The notes under the pieces: model-generated
Database searches by the model: none
What the model was told of the DNA's origin: nothing
Seen by the model: only the letters and a program-made list of their open reading frames with translations
Position numbers and translations under genes: made by a program
From: Thalassia testudinum
Lineage: Eukaryota > Streptophyta > Magnoliopsida > Alismatales > Hydrocharitaceae
Direction of reading: 5' to 3'
Assembly (NCBI GenBank): GCA_037157565.1
Contig: JAZHRO010000026.1
Coordinates: 33,408,501 to 33,472,500 of the forward strand
Length of the DNA: 64,000 bases
Shown: piece by piece, positions 31,794 through 44,094 of the stretch
How the letters are laid out: each line of letters begins with the position of its first letter
Numbering within the stretch: position 1 is the stretch's first letter

Positions 31794-34106
31794 TGTTTAG
31801 CTATCGTAGTGCGTGTTTTGATAGGAAAAGCATCGTAGTATAGTGCGCAATATGATCAAATAAAAATATTTATAAAAAGATAACGAGACTTTGAGTCCCG
31901 GTCATTCATCTCTGGGAGGCGTTTGTTCAAATCTGAAATGGATCTTTTATCGCTCTACTTTATTTAGAGTCGCATGTCGGTTTCCAATCTTCGGATTAGA
32001 GTTTTGCCACTTCTATTGTGAATTCTGATTACATGCGCATGTGTTAGATAGATAACGAAAGTAAAAGTATGAGTTTCAGTGCGCACAATTCTAGTGATGT
32101 GGTGACTATTTACAGAAAATGCATTTATAGTTAAATCTTCTATATTTTCCGAAACCGACATGCTTGTTGCAATATATATATAAATGAAAAGCCGGCAACT
32201 TGAATCACACGAAATAGATGGCAACCAATAAATTCATGGTGATTTCCAACATAGAGATATGTATATAAAAAAATATCTTTTATTCATTCATTCAGAAGGA
32301 TGTTTGCAACATAAAATTTAGAGGAAAGCTTGTACATGAAAGCTTGAAAAGCATAAATCTAGCTAACAGAAAATAATCACATACAGGAATCTATGGGTGG
32401 ATTTTGCATGCATTATTGGGGGAGAATAAGAGCTACACTACTAAGCAGTAAATGAAAGCAGTAAAACTATGAAGAGCTAAGTTACTAATCTAGCAGAAAA
32501 GAAGGGCATTCGAAGGTGGGCTCGATGGCCTTTGAGTGGCTGAGAGGAGGAGGGGCAGCCAATGGTGCTTAGGCCAGCCCTTGGAGAGAGGTTGGGGAGA
32601 TGATCCAGCATCCTGGCATGGATATGGTGGCTTCCATGGTGGTGCTCGTCGTGGAGGTGGAGATGTAGCTAACCTAGATGGATGAGTGCCAAGAATGGGA
32701 TGGGTGCAAATGGCCACCCCTTAGGTCTTTTTATAGACCTAAGGGAAGCTCTATAGAGAATTATGGAATTCTCTAGAGAGGCCTATGGTGGGAGCTCGTG
32801 GGAGAGAGAGAGAGAGAGAGAGGATGGATGGTGGTTTTTAGATCCACCAAATGTGGATCTAAAAATTGAATGGCTCTTGGTTGCTAATTTTAGCAACTAA
32901 GGCAACAACACATGGTAGAGAGTTCTAGAGAACTCTAGGCTAGGTATTTTCATGTGGATGGTGTGTGTGGGTGTGTGTGGGTCAAAACTTAGGTGGCTAG
33001 GTTGATTAGGTTAGGTTCTATAGGGTTTAGGTCAAGGTAGGTCTCAAATTAGGGTTGTAAACCCTAATTCACTAAGGTAAAGTGCAATTAAACTTAATAC
33101 AAGTTTAATTGGGTGTGTGAAAACTTAATTGGGAGTAAAATAACTCAATTAAGTCAGGTATAGGTCAATTGGACTCTCACTGAGTCCAATTGGATAGTGT
33201 GTGCTGAGATCAGGGCTCAATTGGACTCAATGAGTCCAATTGAATAGGCTGATGGAATTGACTAAGATCCAAGTAAATTAGGTTTAGTGAGGACCTAATT
33301 AGGTCCTTATAGAGTTCTAGAGGTGATGTACTAGGGTTAGGGCACCTTAATTTTGGTTCCTATGGGGTTGGAATTGGGTTTAGGGACCTAGAGATCCAAG
33401 ATCAAGGCTTGAATCTCAAAACAGGAACTGGAGAGCAGTTCCAGACATCCAATAAAAGTGTCATACATCTTATAGTGAAAAATCAGAAGTCCAGACTTGT
33501 TGTCTGGACATCCAATCAGAGTTAGGAGGGATTCTAGGTTCTGTCGTGGCTATTATGTAGAAATTGGGCGTCTGACCAAGTGTCTGGACATCCAATAACA
33601 CTGCAGAAGTGGGTTTAAGGTGTGTGGAAGTTGGCTAAGGGTTCTGGACGTCCTATAACTTATCTGGATGTCCAGATAGAGGTTGGAATTAGGGTTTTAA
33701 GGTTTCCTAGGGTGAGGTGACCTAATCTAAGGGTGACTAAGGCTTAGGGAAGCTTCTAGGCTATCCTAGGGCTAGGATGGACCTAAGTTCACAATTTATT
33801 GCTTTATTCCTACTTAATAGAATAACATACCTTAACTCTATTACATTATTATCTACTACGTCTAATCTATGTCTTCCACTCCAACTCTACTGCAACTGCA
33901 GTTGTTCTTCAGATCCGCTTCTGATCAGCTTATTACTTGCAATTGACATAATGCACCTAATCAGTACATTATAGCATTATTTTATGCATAGCTAAAAGAA
34001 AGCAGTAAAGGTGCTAGTAATGCTTATGCAAGCATGAATTACCCTAACTTATGCTAAGTCCTAGCCTAATTTAGGTTAATTAAGACCTATGATTGCTACT
34101 CAATCA
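31794..34106 (-). repeat. 5' LTR of element D (2313 bp)
   Basis: It pairs with 15578-17968. On the minus strand it begins with hairpin TGATTG-AGTAG-CAATCA (34090-34106) and ends GCTAAACA at 31794. TATAAAAA (minus) lies at 32728-32735 in a small inverted repeat AGGTCT/AGACCT. Confidence 0.95.
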
Positions 34107-36033
34107 GACCAGCACCTGATTGGCATGACCAACTATCTTGACCGGTTCAGCCAAACTCTTCTCTCCCCAAATAAGGGATATGCCTCAAAATCCCAATACC
34201 TAGAATATCAATCCTATCCTCGAAATCATTTTACAAATTATCCCAATTTCACCCAAGCAACTTTACCTTCTCATTGGGATAACCCTACAACACCAAACCA
34301 AGGATATGATTCTTACCCTAGGTATTCAGATGATAGATATTCTGATTCAACTGAGGAAAGAAATCCTAGAAATTATTATCCATAGCCTGATCAAATCCTT
34401 GACCATGGCGATGATCCTGAGATCACCCAATTACTCCAAGTAGTCTAGAGGATGAGAGAAGCTAATAAAAGAAATATGGATAATCTAACAAAACAGCTCA
34501 ATAGAAACCAGAAAGCACAAGGTGATAAAATTGGTTTGAGTATGCCACAAGTTGGTGGTAAGCCATTCAAGGTTGAGGATCAAACCTTAAGTATAACAGC
34601 TTATCCAATCCCAACCTCTACATACACTAAGCCCACCCACCAACCCTATGATTATGCAGAATAGACCCTACCCAGGCCTACAACTGAACTAATAAATGAT
34701 TTTAATATCCCAAAAACTGACTTTGTGGAGGAAGACTCAATTGAAGAAATACATCTTGATTTAGGCCCTGAATTGTAACCATTCTATTTTGAGGAGCCAA
34801 TTCATGGTGAGCTGGAGTATGAGTCTTTTATGTTTAATGACACACAATTGGACTACATGAATGATTTGGGAGGATAAAAGCAAGATCAAGAAGATAAAAA
34901 GATTGGGAACACTAACACTCCCAGCCAAGCACGGTTGGATGGCTCTAACGTCATCTAGTCTAGGGATTACCATGATCAGATGTGCTTAAATGATTCGATA
35001 TCTGGATTTAGCGATACTAATCATTCTAAGATATCCCATATAGAAGCCAAATCTGCTGTCACTTCTGTTTCAGCTAATTCACACCCTTCTCTTCCCATCC
35101 ACCAGAGTTTTGAAGAAAAATCTGACCCTTATCCCCAACATCTTGAGATTGAGTAAAACAGACAATCCCCTTATGAAAAAGATGTTCAAGAAATTGCAAA
35201 ATTACTGGGGATGACTTATGAAGATCTATCTGAGGAAGCAAGGAATTCAGTTGAATCATGGAATCCTGAGAAACTTGACTTGATTGATGAGAAACAAGAA
35301 GACATTCCCTCAGAAGATATAGTCCAAGAGAAAAACAATTGGGATCAAACTTAGAAGTCCACAAAATAAGAAGGATTTGGGATCTTGACTAATCTAGATT
35401 CTGATCTTACTCCCCCTTGGGCTATGATTTTAAGAAATAATGAATTTCCATCCATCACATTTGAAGACTTGCATCATGATTTAGGTGACTCAAATAAGAT
35501 TTTTGATCACCCCAGGACTAAGATTGAGGATTCTGATAAGTTCGGAACTAGTGAGATGGACGACTGGATCTTATTTGACTCACCTACTTGACATCCATCC
35601 ATATGTAACTTGACTTGCGAAGTGGTTCCCTATACCATTTCAGACTACACCATTCGGGTTCCTCCTTTCATTTCCCATCACTTTCAAAACCCATATGATG
35701 TATTCCCCACGAACCACCCTGTATCCACCTCATCTACCTTCCTCATACATTACATCTTAAGGTTGCCATTATCTACTTTCCACTATGGTACCCGCACTAA
35801 TATTTCTCTCTTTTGTAGCATCTAGCTGCAAATAGTTTCAAGCCTATTCACTTTATTTTTTCGACCCTTTGGGCTTGGTATGCACCATCAGCTGATCCAC
35901 ATTTGTGGATCACTGATCCTTGCATTACATGATCACATCTTCATTTTAATCTTGACTCAACCCATTTATTTGAACTACATATTTTTGGGTTTAAGTCCGA
36001 CAAATAACGTTAAACTTAGTGTTGGCTGGGAGG
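34107..36033 (+). pseudogene. C1 fragment 2: body of unknown acidic ORF
   Basis: It continues the frame begun at 15357, directly after the GACCA duplication. The frame is open to about 34383 and then carries scattered single stops, several of them TAG or TAA where C2 or the pattern suggests Gln. Residues are rich in Tyr, Ser, Asp and Glu. C2 (61090-62151) is closely similar, with shared strings such as MPQVGGKPFKVEDQTLS and DYHDQMCLNDSISGFSD. The tail at about 35680-35920 (FQNPYDVFP to FGLGMHHQLIHICG) matches the end of E's ORF. After it, GTTAAACTTAG and GGGAGG mark the conserved post-ORF block, which solo LTR I interrupts. Confidence 0.8.
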
Positions 36034-37206
36034 TGATTGCACAGCAAGCTACGCCAATAAATATGCCATCTTATGTTATTTCCTAGCATTGCCCATGCAT
36101 CTTATGTAGCCATACTTGCATTTGTAAATATTCACTTGCATGCATTTATAAAGAGGGAAAGAGAGTGAGAATAAATGGCCATTCAATCCACTTCAATAAT
36201 TAACATCTTCATTGTGTGTGTACATTGCAATTTCACCACTCCCATTTCTATATTCCACGGCTGCTGTGCACGTCTCCTCGCCGCCCTCATGCCAGTTGCA
36301 TGGGGAGGGGCGTGCACTCTTTCTATAAAAGAGCATGCACTCTCCCCTATTGGCGAGGCTGGTCCTCCACTCGCAGACACACCCATCTCCACCCTCAAAC
36401 AACACACACAACACCACACACACCTGCCGGCCACTCTCTTTCCCTCTCCCTCTCCACACACAGTTCCACTTCTCACAAGTTAAGAAGAGGCACACTGTGT
36501 GCAAGAGTTCACAGTGGTCTCATGACTCCACTGTGAGCTACACCACCGCCCAGCTCCTTTGTGAGCAGGTGGGTGTAGTGGTTTCCTTTTCCTTTGTGTT
36601 ATTTGCATACTCGCCTTTGTTTTTTGATTTCATTTTTAGTTTTGTTTTTATTAGCTTCATTGCCCTCGTCACCATTGTTGTAGAGCTTCAAGCTCTAAAG
36701 CTCGGCCTGCACCTCCACGTGCCTCCCGTGCATGCACAGAACCCAGCTACCCTTTCTACATGTGTGTGCGTGCTCTGCGGCTTCTCCGCACGTCGCACCA
36801 CCTCAGCCGGTCATCGCTCCCCGTGCTACATTGTAGCACACTGTTCATCACAGTCTGCGCGACACTGTAGCCACCGGCAAGTTTCTCACTTAACTGGTGG
36901 CTTTGCGTTCTCTCTCCTCGCCATTACCGCCTCCACCCGATCACCCAGTGCCTGCACCTCACCGCTCAGTGCGTGCCCTTGTGCACTACGTGCTGCACCT
37001 GCACATCCCCAGCATGCCTGCGTGTGGAAGCGGCCCATGCCCACTCTCCAAACAACGCGCGGCCCCTCCAGACGTCTTAACTCACCGCTCAGCATGCGCC
37101 TTTGTGCACTGCGGCTCTACACGCAAACCGTGCGGTGTCTCTCCACCTTTGCACGCAGTGCGGTGCTCCTTTAGCACCTGCACTGTGTACCATCCTCCCT
37201 TATACA

Positions 37207-40200
37207 TGGTTGTTAATTTTCTCAATATAGTTAATTAAGTTAATTATGCTTAATTATATGCAAGAGAAAGTAACTTAGGTTAACTTGAATTTATGCCAAT
37301 TGAGTAGTATAGGGTCAAGCTAACCAAACATTTTAGATTTTAATTCTTTTTAACTAGTTGAGTCCAGGTCGTTCGCTGGGAGGCATAACTTAACTTAATT
37401 CACCATTAAATCCTAAGCTACTTAATTAATGAGAATTATAATTAAATTTACCTTAAGAATATGAATCTTGCATAAGGATTTTCAATTGAAAGACATGCAA
37501 AATTCCATAAAAAAAACATATTTACACATATGATTTGTTATTAAAAGCAAGTAAGCATGTTTATTTCACTAAGTTTTTTCTTATTGACAAGAGATTAAGA
37601 CAAGAAAAGAAGAAATTCAAATGAACATGTGCCTTATTACATCATTTAGACTCAAAAGAAATTATATTTAAGTAAAAATTACAAAAATTAATTCCATTCT
37701 CTCTTCTATCTTCAGCCTTCATTCTTTCTTCTCTTCCTTATTCTACCTTCTCTTTCTCTCTCTTTTCTCTCTTACCTTTCTATCTTGAGCGAGCTCTTCT
37801 CTTAACCTCTCTTCTTCTCTTTCTTTCTGCTTATCTTTCTTTTCTGTCTATTTACCTTTATGTTTTTTTTTTATTCATCCCTACGAGCTTTTCTCCTTTT
37901 CTCCTTTTCCTTCATCTTTCAGCTATGCACTTGAACCACGATTGAACCGAATCGAATCAAAACTTTAGTTTTATGGTTGACGGCTCGGACCGATCGGGGA
38001 TACACAACACCCCTCTCAGGGTGGGACTAGACCCTACTAGGTCCGAGCCTAGTTTGTATTAGATTTGGTTTGTTTCCGATTCAGCATAGTCTCTGGCCTC
38101 CTAGGCCCACGAGCACACTCTCGCTCACGGGCCCACGCTCGCACGCCCACAAGCGCACACACTCCTGGGAACGCGCACCGCATGCACCCACACACACACA
38201 CATGCTCATTGTGCGCCCAACGCTGACGACCGAATAGCCCATAACACTTTTTCGTTTTATTCCAAGGCATGCACTCCTATTTTACCGATGTGGGACTATG
38301 TTAGTCCCTTCCAGGCCAAACTTCAATTGGAGATTCCTGCCGGCTTAGAGCTCCAAATCGAGCAAGTAAAGGCTCGCTGGAAAGCTCTAAGAATGCTCTA
38401 CAGGTTTGCAGCATCAATTTGATACTCAGAAAAATTCTTGCCCTTCTATTTGAAGGGTGAAGGTGAAGGATTGTCACGGCCATTCTAGCCTGCAGTGCAG
38501 AACCTCAGGTCTAAGGACCTGTAATGAACTTCTTTGACCTCAGACGAGGTCCTGGACAGTTTCAGTAGGTGTTTCTACACCTATTGAAGAAGGGAAGAGA
38601 CTCTAAAGAGCTTCAGGAAGGCAAAGAAGCTTAAGAGCTTCGCTAAGGAGCTTCAGAGCTCCATTTCTCATTCTATTCAACTCAACAGAAAGCTAAAGGT
38701 CATTTTCATCAGATCAAACAACCTCTGAAGGTTGTTAAGGATCTATCTAAGCAGAATTCGCATTTGAATTTCACCAGAAATGCACTGACATCAGTTTGGG
38801 TTCAAAAATAACCCAAACTGAACAGCAGTTTGATTCTTCTGAAATACTGATTAAAAATCATCCAAATTGAATCTAGTTTATCTAAAATCATCCCAGGAAT
38901 AATTTGAATTCATCAATTTCTCTAACTGAATCCTAAATCAACAGATCAGACCTATTGTTGACCACTGAACCTCGAGATTTGACTTTCTATATTGAACAAT
39001 ATCAGATGAAATTAACACTTCAAATCATTTCTACTTGATCTCAGAAATATGTTTAGGGTATCAAAAAGGAGTTTCAACCAAGAAACCTAGAGTTTCAGGT
39101 CTGTCGCTTGAAATCTAAAGTGAGTTTGTTCGATAGAACAAACTCAAGCTTTTCTAAGAAATCAGAGGGTTGGATGAATTCTATATCCTCAATCTTGCTT
39201 CTGAACCTCTTAAAACATCCTAAACCCTAATGGAGACACCTTTCCAACTCCACCGAAGTTGGGGAAGACAACAGTCCATATCTAGCTCCAGACTTCAAAT
39301 CACCAAAATAACTACCAAAATAGAATCCCTAGTCTTCAAATAAGCAATCTGGAGCTTCTCAAGGAGTTCCTTAGGTTGAAGATTATTTTTGACTCATCAA
39401 AGCTTGCCGGAGCTCCAGTGAGTCCAGAAAAAGGCTATACATGTGTAAAAGTTATCAAAACAGGCCAAGGAAGATCTGAAAGGACTCCTGAGGTCACAAG
39501 GAACCTCAGGAACTCATTAATTCATTCAATTAATGATTAAACTAAAAGATATGCAATGACTTGACAATGAGCGTAATCTAAGTTCACTCGAACTCAGGAC
39601 ATGTTCTCTCACTCAATTGAGTGGAGAGATCATGTCAGTAGAGTGGAGAGATCATGTCAGTAGGATGTGGCGATGGTGTACAAGTGGTTGATTAGTTGAA
39701 AGAACTCCTCCTAAGCCGCCATTGACAGCGAGCTCAGGAGGTTGTATGAAATTTAGGCATTTATTATATAGGTGATTATTGATCAAATTAAAGCGAAGAT
39801 AAGGGCCCTTAAGTGATGATTAAGTGGTGGAGGGCCCCAGTGGAGGTGAATTACCCTCAGATACTTCTGCCGTGGACAGCGGAAGTAGCTGGTGAAGGTG
39901 TAGATGGTTTAGACGAATAGTTGTTCAAATCAGGGAATTAAGGTGCTAGAGATGATCATGGGAGATTAAGGAAGGTGTTCAGTGAAATAAAAAGACAAAA
40001 GAGTGCTCCAGTCAAGCTCAACGAGCTCACCGGAGCTGAGGAAGATGATCGGAAATCTGACCTTAAGTCTAACTAATCTACCTAACTAACTACTCTAATT
40101 AAACTACTTACCTAACCTACTGTTACTTGGACGAAGGGGGCAGAAGATCTCCGTCGAAGGTCCTTAATGGAGGAGGAATTTAGAGGGGCGGAGAAAGAAG

Positions 40201-41222
40201 TCCAGCGGGTGTAGGCGAAGTGTAGCAGAGGAAGTCCAGCATTGGCAATGTGTCAAAAGCATCGGCACTGCATCAAAAGACTCACCGGACGACGGCGGAG
40301 ATCCAGAGCAAGCGAAGATGAACGAAGGAAGATGGAGGAAGCAGAGGAAGGTCGCCAGATTTTGGAGTGAATAGCCTATCTGCTAGCTCAATGGGAGAAG
40401 AGGGAAGGGAGCTAACTCCTGAAATCGAGGAGGTGGAGGGGTATTTATAGGTTGCGACAGCTGAGGAGGAGGGTGAATCTGGACGGAGAAAGATCTAGGA
40501 GTGAAGTAACCACCGACGTCTTCTCCGACGTCGGTGAGGTTAACTTCAAGCCTTAAATAGGATTGCAGCTTCATCCAGACCGATGGATGAAAATAGGATG
40601 GTGAGCACAAGCTCCAAGAGCTTGGAAGGGAAGGGAGGACGTCGGATGTGCGATGATCGGCGGGTGTGAGCACCTCCTGTCATCAGCCGTCAAAAAGGCT
40701 GAAGAAGGAATGAAGAAGAAGTTTTTAGGGACTTGCCTGTAATGAAAGATAAGGACCTAAGTGAAGAAGAAGGACTCAACTGAAATAAAACTTAGGGACT
40801 AAAATGTAAACTAAGGTTTTTAAGGTTTATTTTAATTTAAATCTTTTTCAACTTTTTATATATGATTATAAATAAGACAATTATTATATTTAAACCTTGG
40901 ATTTACATTTCTGAACTTTTTAGGTTAATTTATTTAATTAAGTAAGGTTACTTAAGTTATTACATACTTAAGTATAAATTATACTTATGTTAGTTAACAC
41001 ATTAATTAGATAAATTATTGATGATATTTCATGTCCATTTATTAATTAAATTATTAATAATATTAATTGGATAATAATATAGCATTTTTAACTTATTTTA
41101 AGGTCCTTTAATATTTTATCCCTTATTTAATAATTAACCCATATATTTACATATTCCTAGCTAATTAACTAGAAAGACTAGTTAATTAGGGGTAATTAGA
41201 GACCATGATGAGCTTCTCATCA
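37207..41222 (-). mobile_element. Solo LTR J (A-type, 4016 bp)
   Basis: Target duplication ATACA at 37202-37206 and 41223-41227. The right end is the perfect hairpin TGATGAG-CTT-CTCATCA (41206-41222) and the left end is TGGTTGTTAA. No internal region is present, so it arose by recombination between two LTRs. TATAAATA (minus) lies at 40442-40449. A TCCCACATCG-type motif lies at 38286-38297 (minus AGTCCCACATCG), matching the plant snRNA upstream element consensus, though no snRNA follows. The 3' part is CpG- and AT-mixed, with no ORF of note. Confidence 0.92.
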
Positions 41223-41280
41223 ATACACACACACCCTGACACACACACTCACAGACACTCACACACCTACACACATACAT

Positions 41281-41328
41281 ATATATATATATACTCACAC
41301 ACTCTCACCCTTAAATATATTCCTATAC

Positions 41329-41415
<87 letters not shown>

Positions 41416-41798
41416 TATTTAAATATATATATATATATTCCTATACATAAATATATATATCTATATAGTTATAGCTACTTATATATATACATATATACTT
41501 ATATCCACATATCCACATTCTCCCATACACACATTCACCTCACATCTACTACCCACATACCTGTGCACTCACCCCTTCACTACACATCGTATCGTGGGAA
41601 TATTCGCACCAGTTGCCAATTTTTCCCGATACCCACGCAAAGCAAGCGCTTCCACCCACACTCACACACACCCGCTCCACACTCCACACTCCACACGGCA
41701 CTTAGTCTTGTTGGTTGCGTCTTGCTAGACGTGGACCAACTTGACACCGTGCTACATTCCATCTCCATTTCCACCTCCACCCCTATCTATATAATATA

Positions 41799-41850
<52 letters not shown>

Positions 41851-41871
41851 CTACTGCATATATATATATAC
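41281..41871. repeat. Microsatellites in solo LTR I
   Basis: CA-rich runs (41223-41320), a long (TA)n tract (41341-41409), further TA/CATA tracts to 41470, and another (TA)n at 41806-41871. The Ile-Tyr ORFs across them are artefacts. Confidence 0.9.
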
Positions 41872-42387
41872 TAAAAAAAGTATTTCTTTTCATCTCTTTC
41901 CCTGCAATTTATTCTGCTTTCATTTGTCTTTTATTTCTTGCTATTAAAAGGATCAAAAAAAAGTATAAAAGAGAAAAGATAATTCTTGTCTTGCAGGTAC
42001 TCGATCTTGTGAGTAACAAGATCGATTTTGGAACCCTAAGTTGGCTTCAAGCCAAGGACCATTTGGCTCAAGGCTAAGGACTTCATTTTTGAGGGTGTGC
42101 CTCAAGAACAACATTATAACAAAAAAATCTTAAAAGTAGACAAAATAAAAACATAATAAACGCAAGGAATAGATACGTTTTAGGAAAGGCGTAGAAACTC
42201 CTTGATCTCTTAATCCCCGCCTCCCTGAGATCGACCCTGGGCCTAAAAGTGACCAAGATAAAATCAAGTAGGCCAAGTTAAAAATTTTGTGAAACTGGTG
42301 TAGACTCGATTTAGGTTAACTCACTATACTAATTTCAATGATAATATCACCATATTAATAAGACCTATTCGAGTTCGCATTAGGAGG

Positions 42388-44094
42388 CAACCCAGTACTC
42401 TGTATAGGTAGCTCTACATCCATACTAACCTGGATTAACAAGCATAGTCAGGTGGTATCCCCTCCTCTTGCTTATTATATTTTGATTTTCATACATTTCA
42501 ATGGAGACATTGTAATGAATAGGCATGGGGGGGTGGACATTGCATGTCTAATCATTATGTCTAAAAAAAAATGCATTTAGGCATAAAGAATTTTTATTAA
42601 GGTTTTATTAGGGATTTATTCTTAAGTTGATTCCTGAGTTTAGAATCTAGTATAATTTCACACTTACACATAGAATTTGCAATGGATCCTCTGTGAAGAC
42701 TGATAAACATCTTTAGTTTGTCGAGAAGAAGCATTGCTTCTTCTCCTAAACCCTTAGATAGTAATTAGGGAGTCAGGTAAACTATCCTTTAACAGATCCA
42801 CCAAACACATGTGAGATGAGAGTAGAAAGTCTACTGGTGCTCTAAGGCTAGTATGAGGAATCTTAACTTCTAGATAATGAGATGATGATACTCGGAGTTA
42901 GGCATAGTTTTCGCTCTCGATTTCTGTGTACAAGTTCTTAGTGCAAATCTCATAAGAGCCACCAAATAAGGCAAATACGTAGAGAGTGGGTTCTAATAAA
43001 ACTAAGACTGAGGTGGATGGTCATGATCGTCCTTTACGGAATCCTCGACTAAAGGAGGGTTTTGATGTCAAGGTCAGAAATACGTTGTCCTATCCATTCC
43101 TTTCCCGGTGCCGAGAATAGACACTTCCTCCAAATAAGCCACCCAATATCCTCTTGAACACCCATAATTTTGAATAATGCCTCGTGAATAAAAGTCGTAT
43201 GTGTTACTGTGTTATGTTAGTAGATGTCTGGATGCAAGAGAAAAGGAAAAAAAAAGAGGTATATATGTCTATACATATACAAAATAATATACATATACAA
43301 AAAAAAGAGCAGAAAAGAGAGAAAGAAAAAGTAGAAAAGAAAAGAAAAGAAAAAAAAAGACTTTATAAGTATTTTTAGAGTTTATTCAAGTGTATTGAGG
43401 CAACAACACTCATCACCCTCACAATCCACCAAAAATAGTCTTGACCTACTTCTCTGTATTTATGGCTACCTAAATACGGGTTGAGGAATGTTGACTTAGT
43501 CGTAGAATTATTAGAACCTAATCAAAGTGTTAGTGCCAGGAGAGACCACCAAATATACTGATAAATCTGGTGAGATTGTGAGCTCAGAAAGAAAGAAAAG
43601 AAAAAGAGAGAGAAAGAAAGAGAGAGAATGCGTACAAAGGAAATAAAGAGAGCACAGTTTCTCCACCTCTCTCTGAGTTGAATTATTTAACAATCTGGAA
43701 ATACTAAGTTCTAAAGTACTAGTCTATATGTAGCACCGGATGAGTGTGAGCCACCAAAAATAAATCCACTTGACTCAAAAATCTTCTGCTTAACCCAAAA
43801 TCCGAGGCTGAATTTATAGCTTACTTCATAACCCCAAGGGGAGAAGTTTGCCTATCCCAATAGATTTTTACTAAAGGTGAAGTATGACCTTTAGATGTGG
43901 ATTGACTTTTCACTTAGATCCGTTGCATAGACTACAACAAAACACATTCACGATTATCAGGATTACTAAAGTATTGGATGAAAACAAAGGACATAAATCT
44001 TTAGTCAAACTCTTAATAGAAATCTGTCATGTAGGACCACTTTGCATTTATTCTTACATTTGCTAGGGACTAACAAGATTTAGGCATGGGGGTG
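42388..44094 (+). other. C1 fragment 3: PPT1, interval and PPT2
   Basis: It starts with CAACCCAGTACTCTG, the other half of the post-ORF motif. PPT1 module: hairpin CAATG-GAGA-CATTG (42499-42512) and AGGCATGGGGGGG (42521-42533). The interval holds CCACCAAA at 42798, 42959, 43426, 43546 and 43751, with weaker copies near 43127 and 43139. PPT2 module: hairpin TTGCTAG-GGA-CTAACAA (44060-44076, one mismatch) and TTAGGCATGGGGGTG (44080-44094). Only A-rich and pyrimidine tracts besides. Confidence 0.85.

Larger units (their letters stand above)
15578..34106 (-). mobile_element. Element D: complete-ended Athila-like gag-pol LTR retrotransposon
   Basis: Two LTRs (15578-17968 and 31794-34106), TSD GACCA on both sides (15573-15577 and 34107-34111), PBS (31774-31791), gag, protease, RT/RNase H, integrase, PPT1 and PPT2 are all recognisable on the minus strand. 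The total of 18.5 kb includes about 4.6 kb of element E inside the integrase. Coding parts are interrupted by stops and shifts. Its LTR start resembles those of C1 and C2, so it is the gag-pol-bearing member of the D-type group in this window. Confidence 0.95.
36034..42382 (+). mobile_element. Solo LTR I (D-type), interrupted by solo LTR J
   Basis: Target duplication GGAGG on both sides (36029-36033 and 42383-42387). Removing the insert restores GGGAGGCAACCC, the conserved post-ORF motif of these elements. The LTR is about 2.33 kb without J. It starts TGATTGCACAGCAAG and ends GCATTA rather than a perfect CA end. TATAAAAG at 36324-36331; U5 motif GCCTCCCTGAGATCGACC at about 42216 and CACTATACTA near 42325. 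The cytosine-rich ORFs (36175-37240) are LTR sequence. Confidence 0.88.

Noticed and set aside
36034..36050. Start of C1's own 3' LTR
   Set aside because: The GGAGG duplication and rejoining of GGGAGGCAACCC show that it is a separate insertion; C1's real 3' LTR starts at 44095 after PPT2.
36335..37174. 279-codon ORF with Cys/Ser/His bias
   Set aside because: It lies in solo LTR I, follows its TATA box and has overlapping equally long ORFs in other frames. No domain is recognisable.
41205..41450. Ile-Tyr repeat protein ORFs (also 15754-16056 and 41563-41874)
   Set aside because: They are translations of TA and CATA microsatellites.
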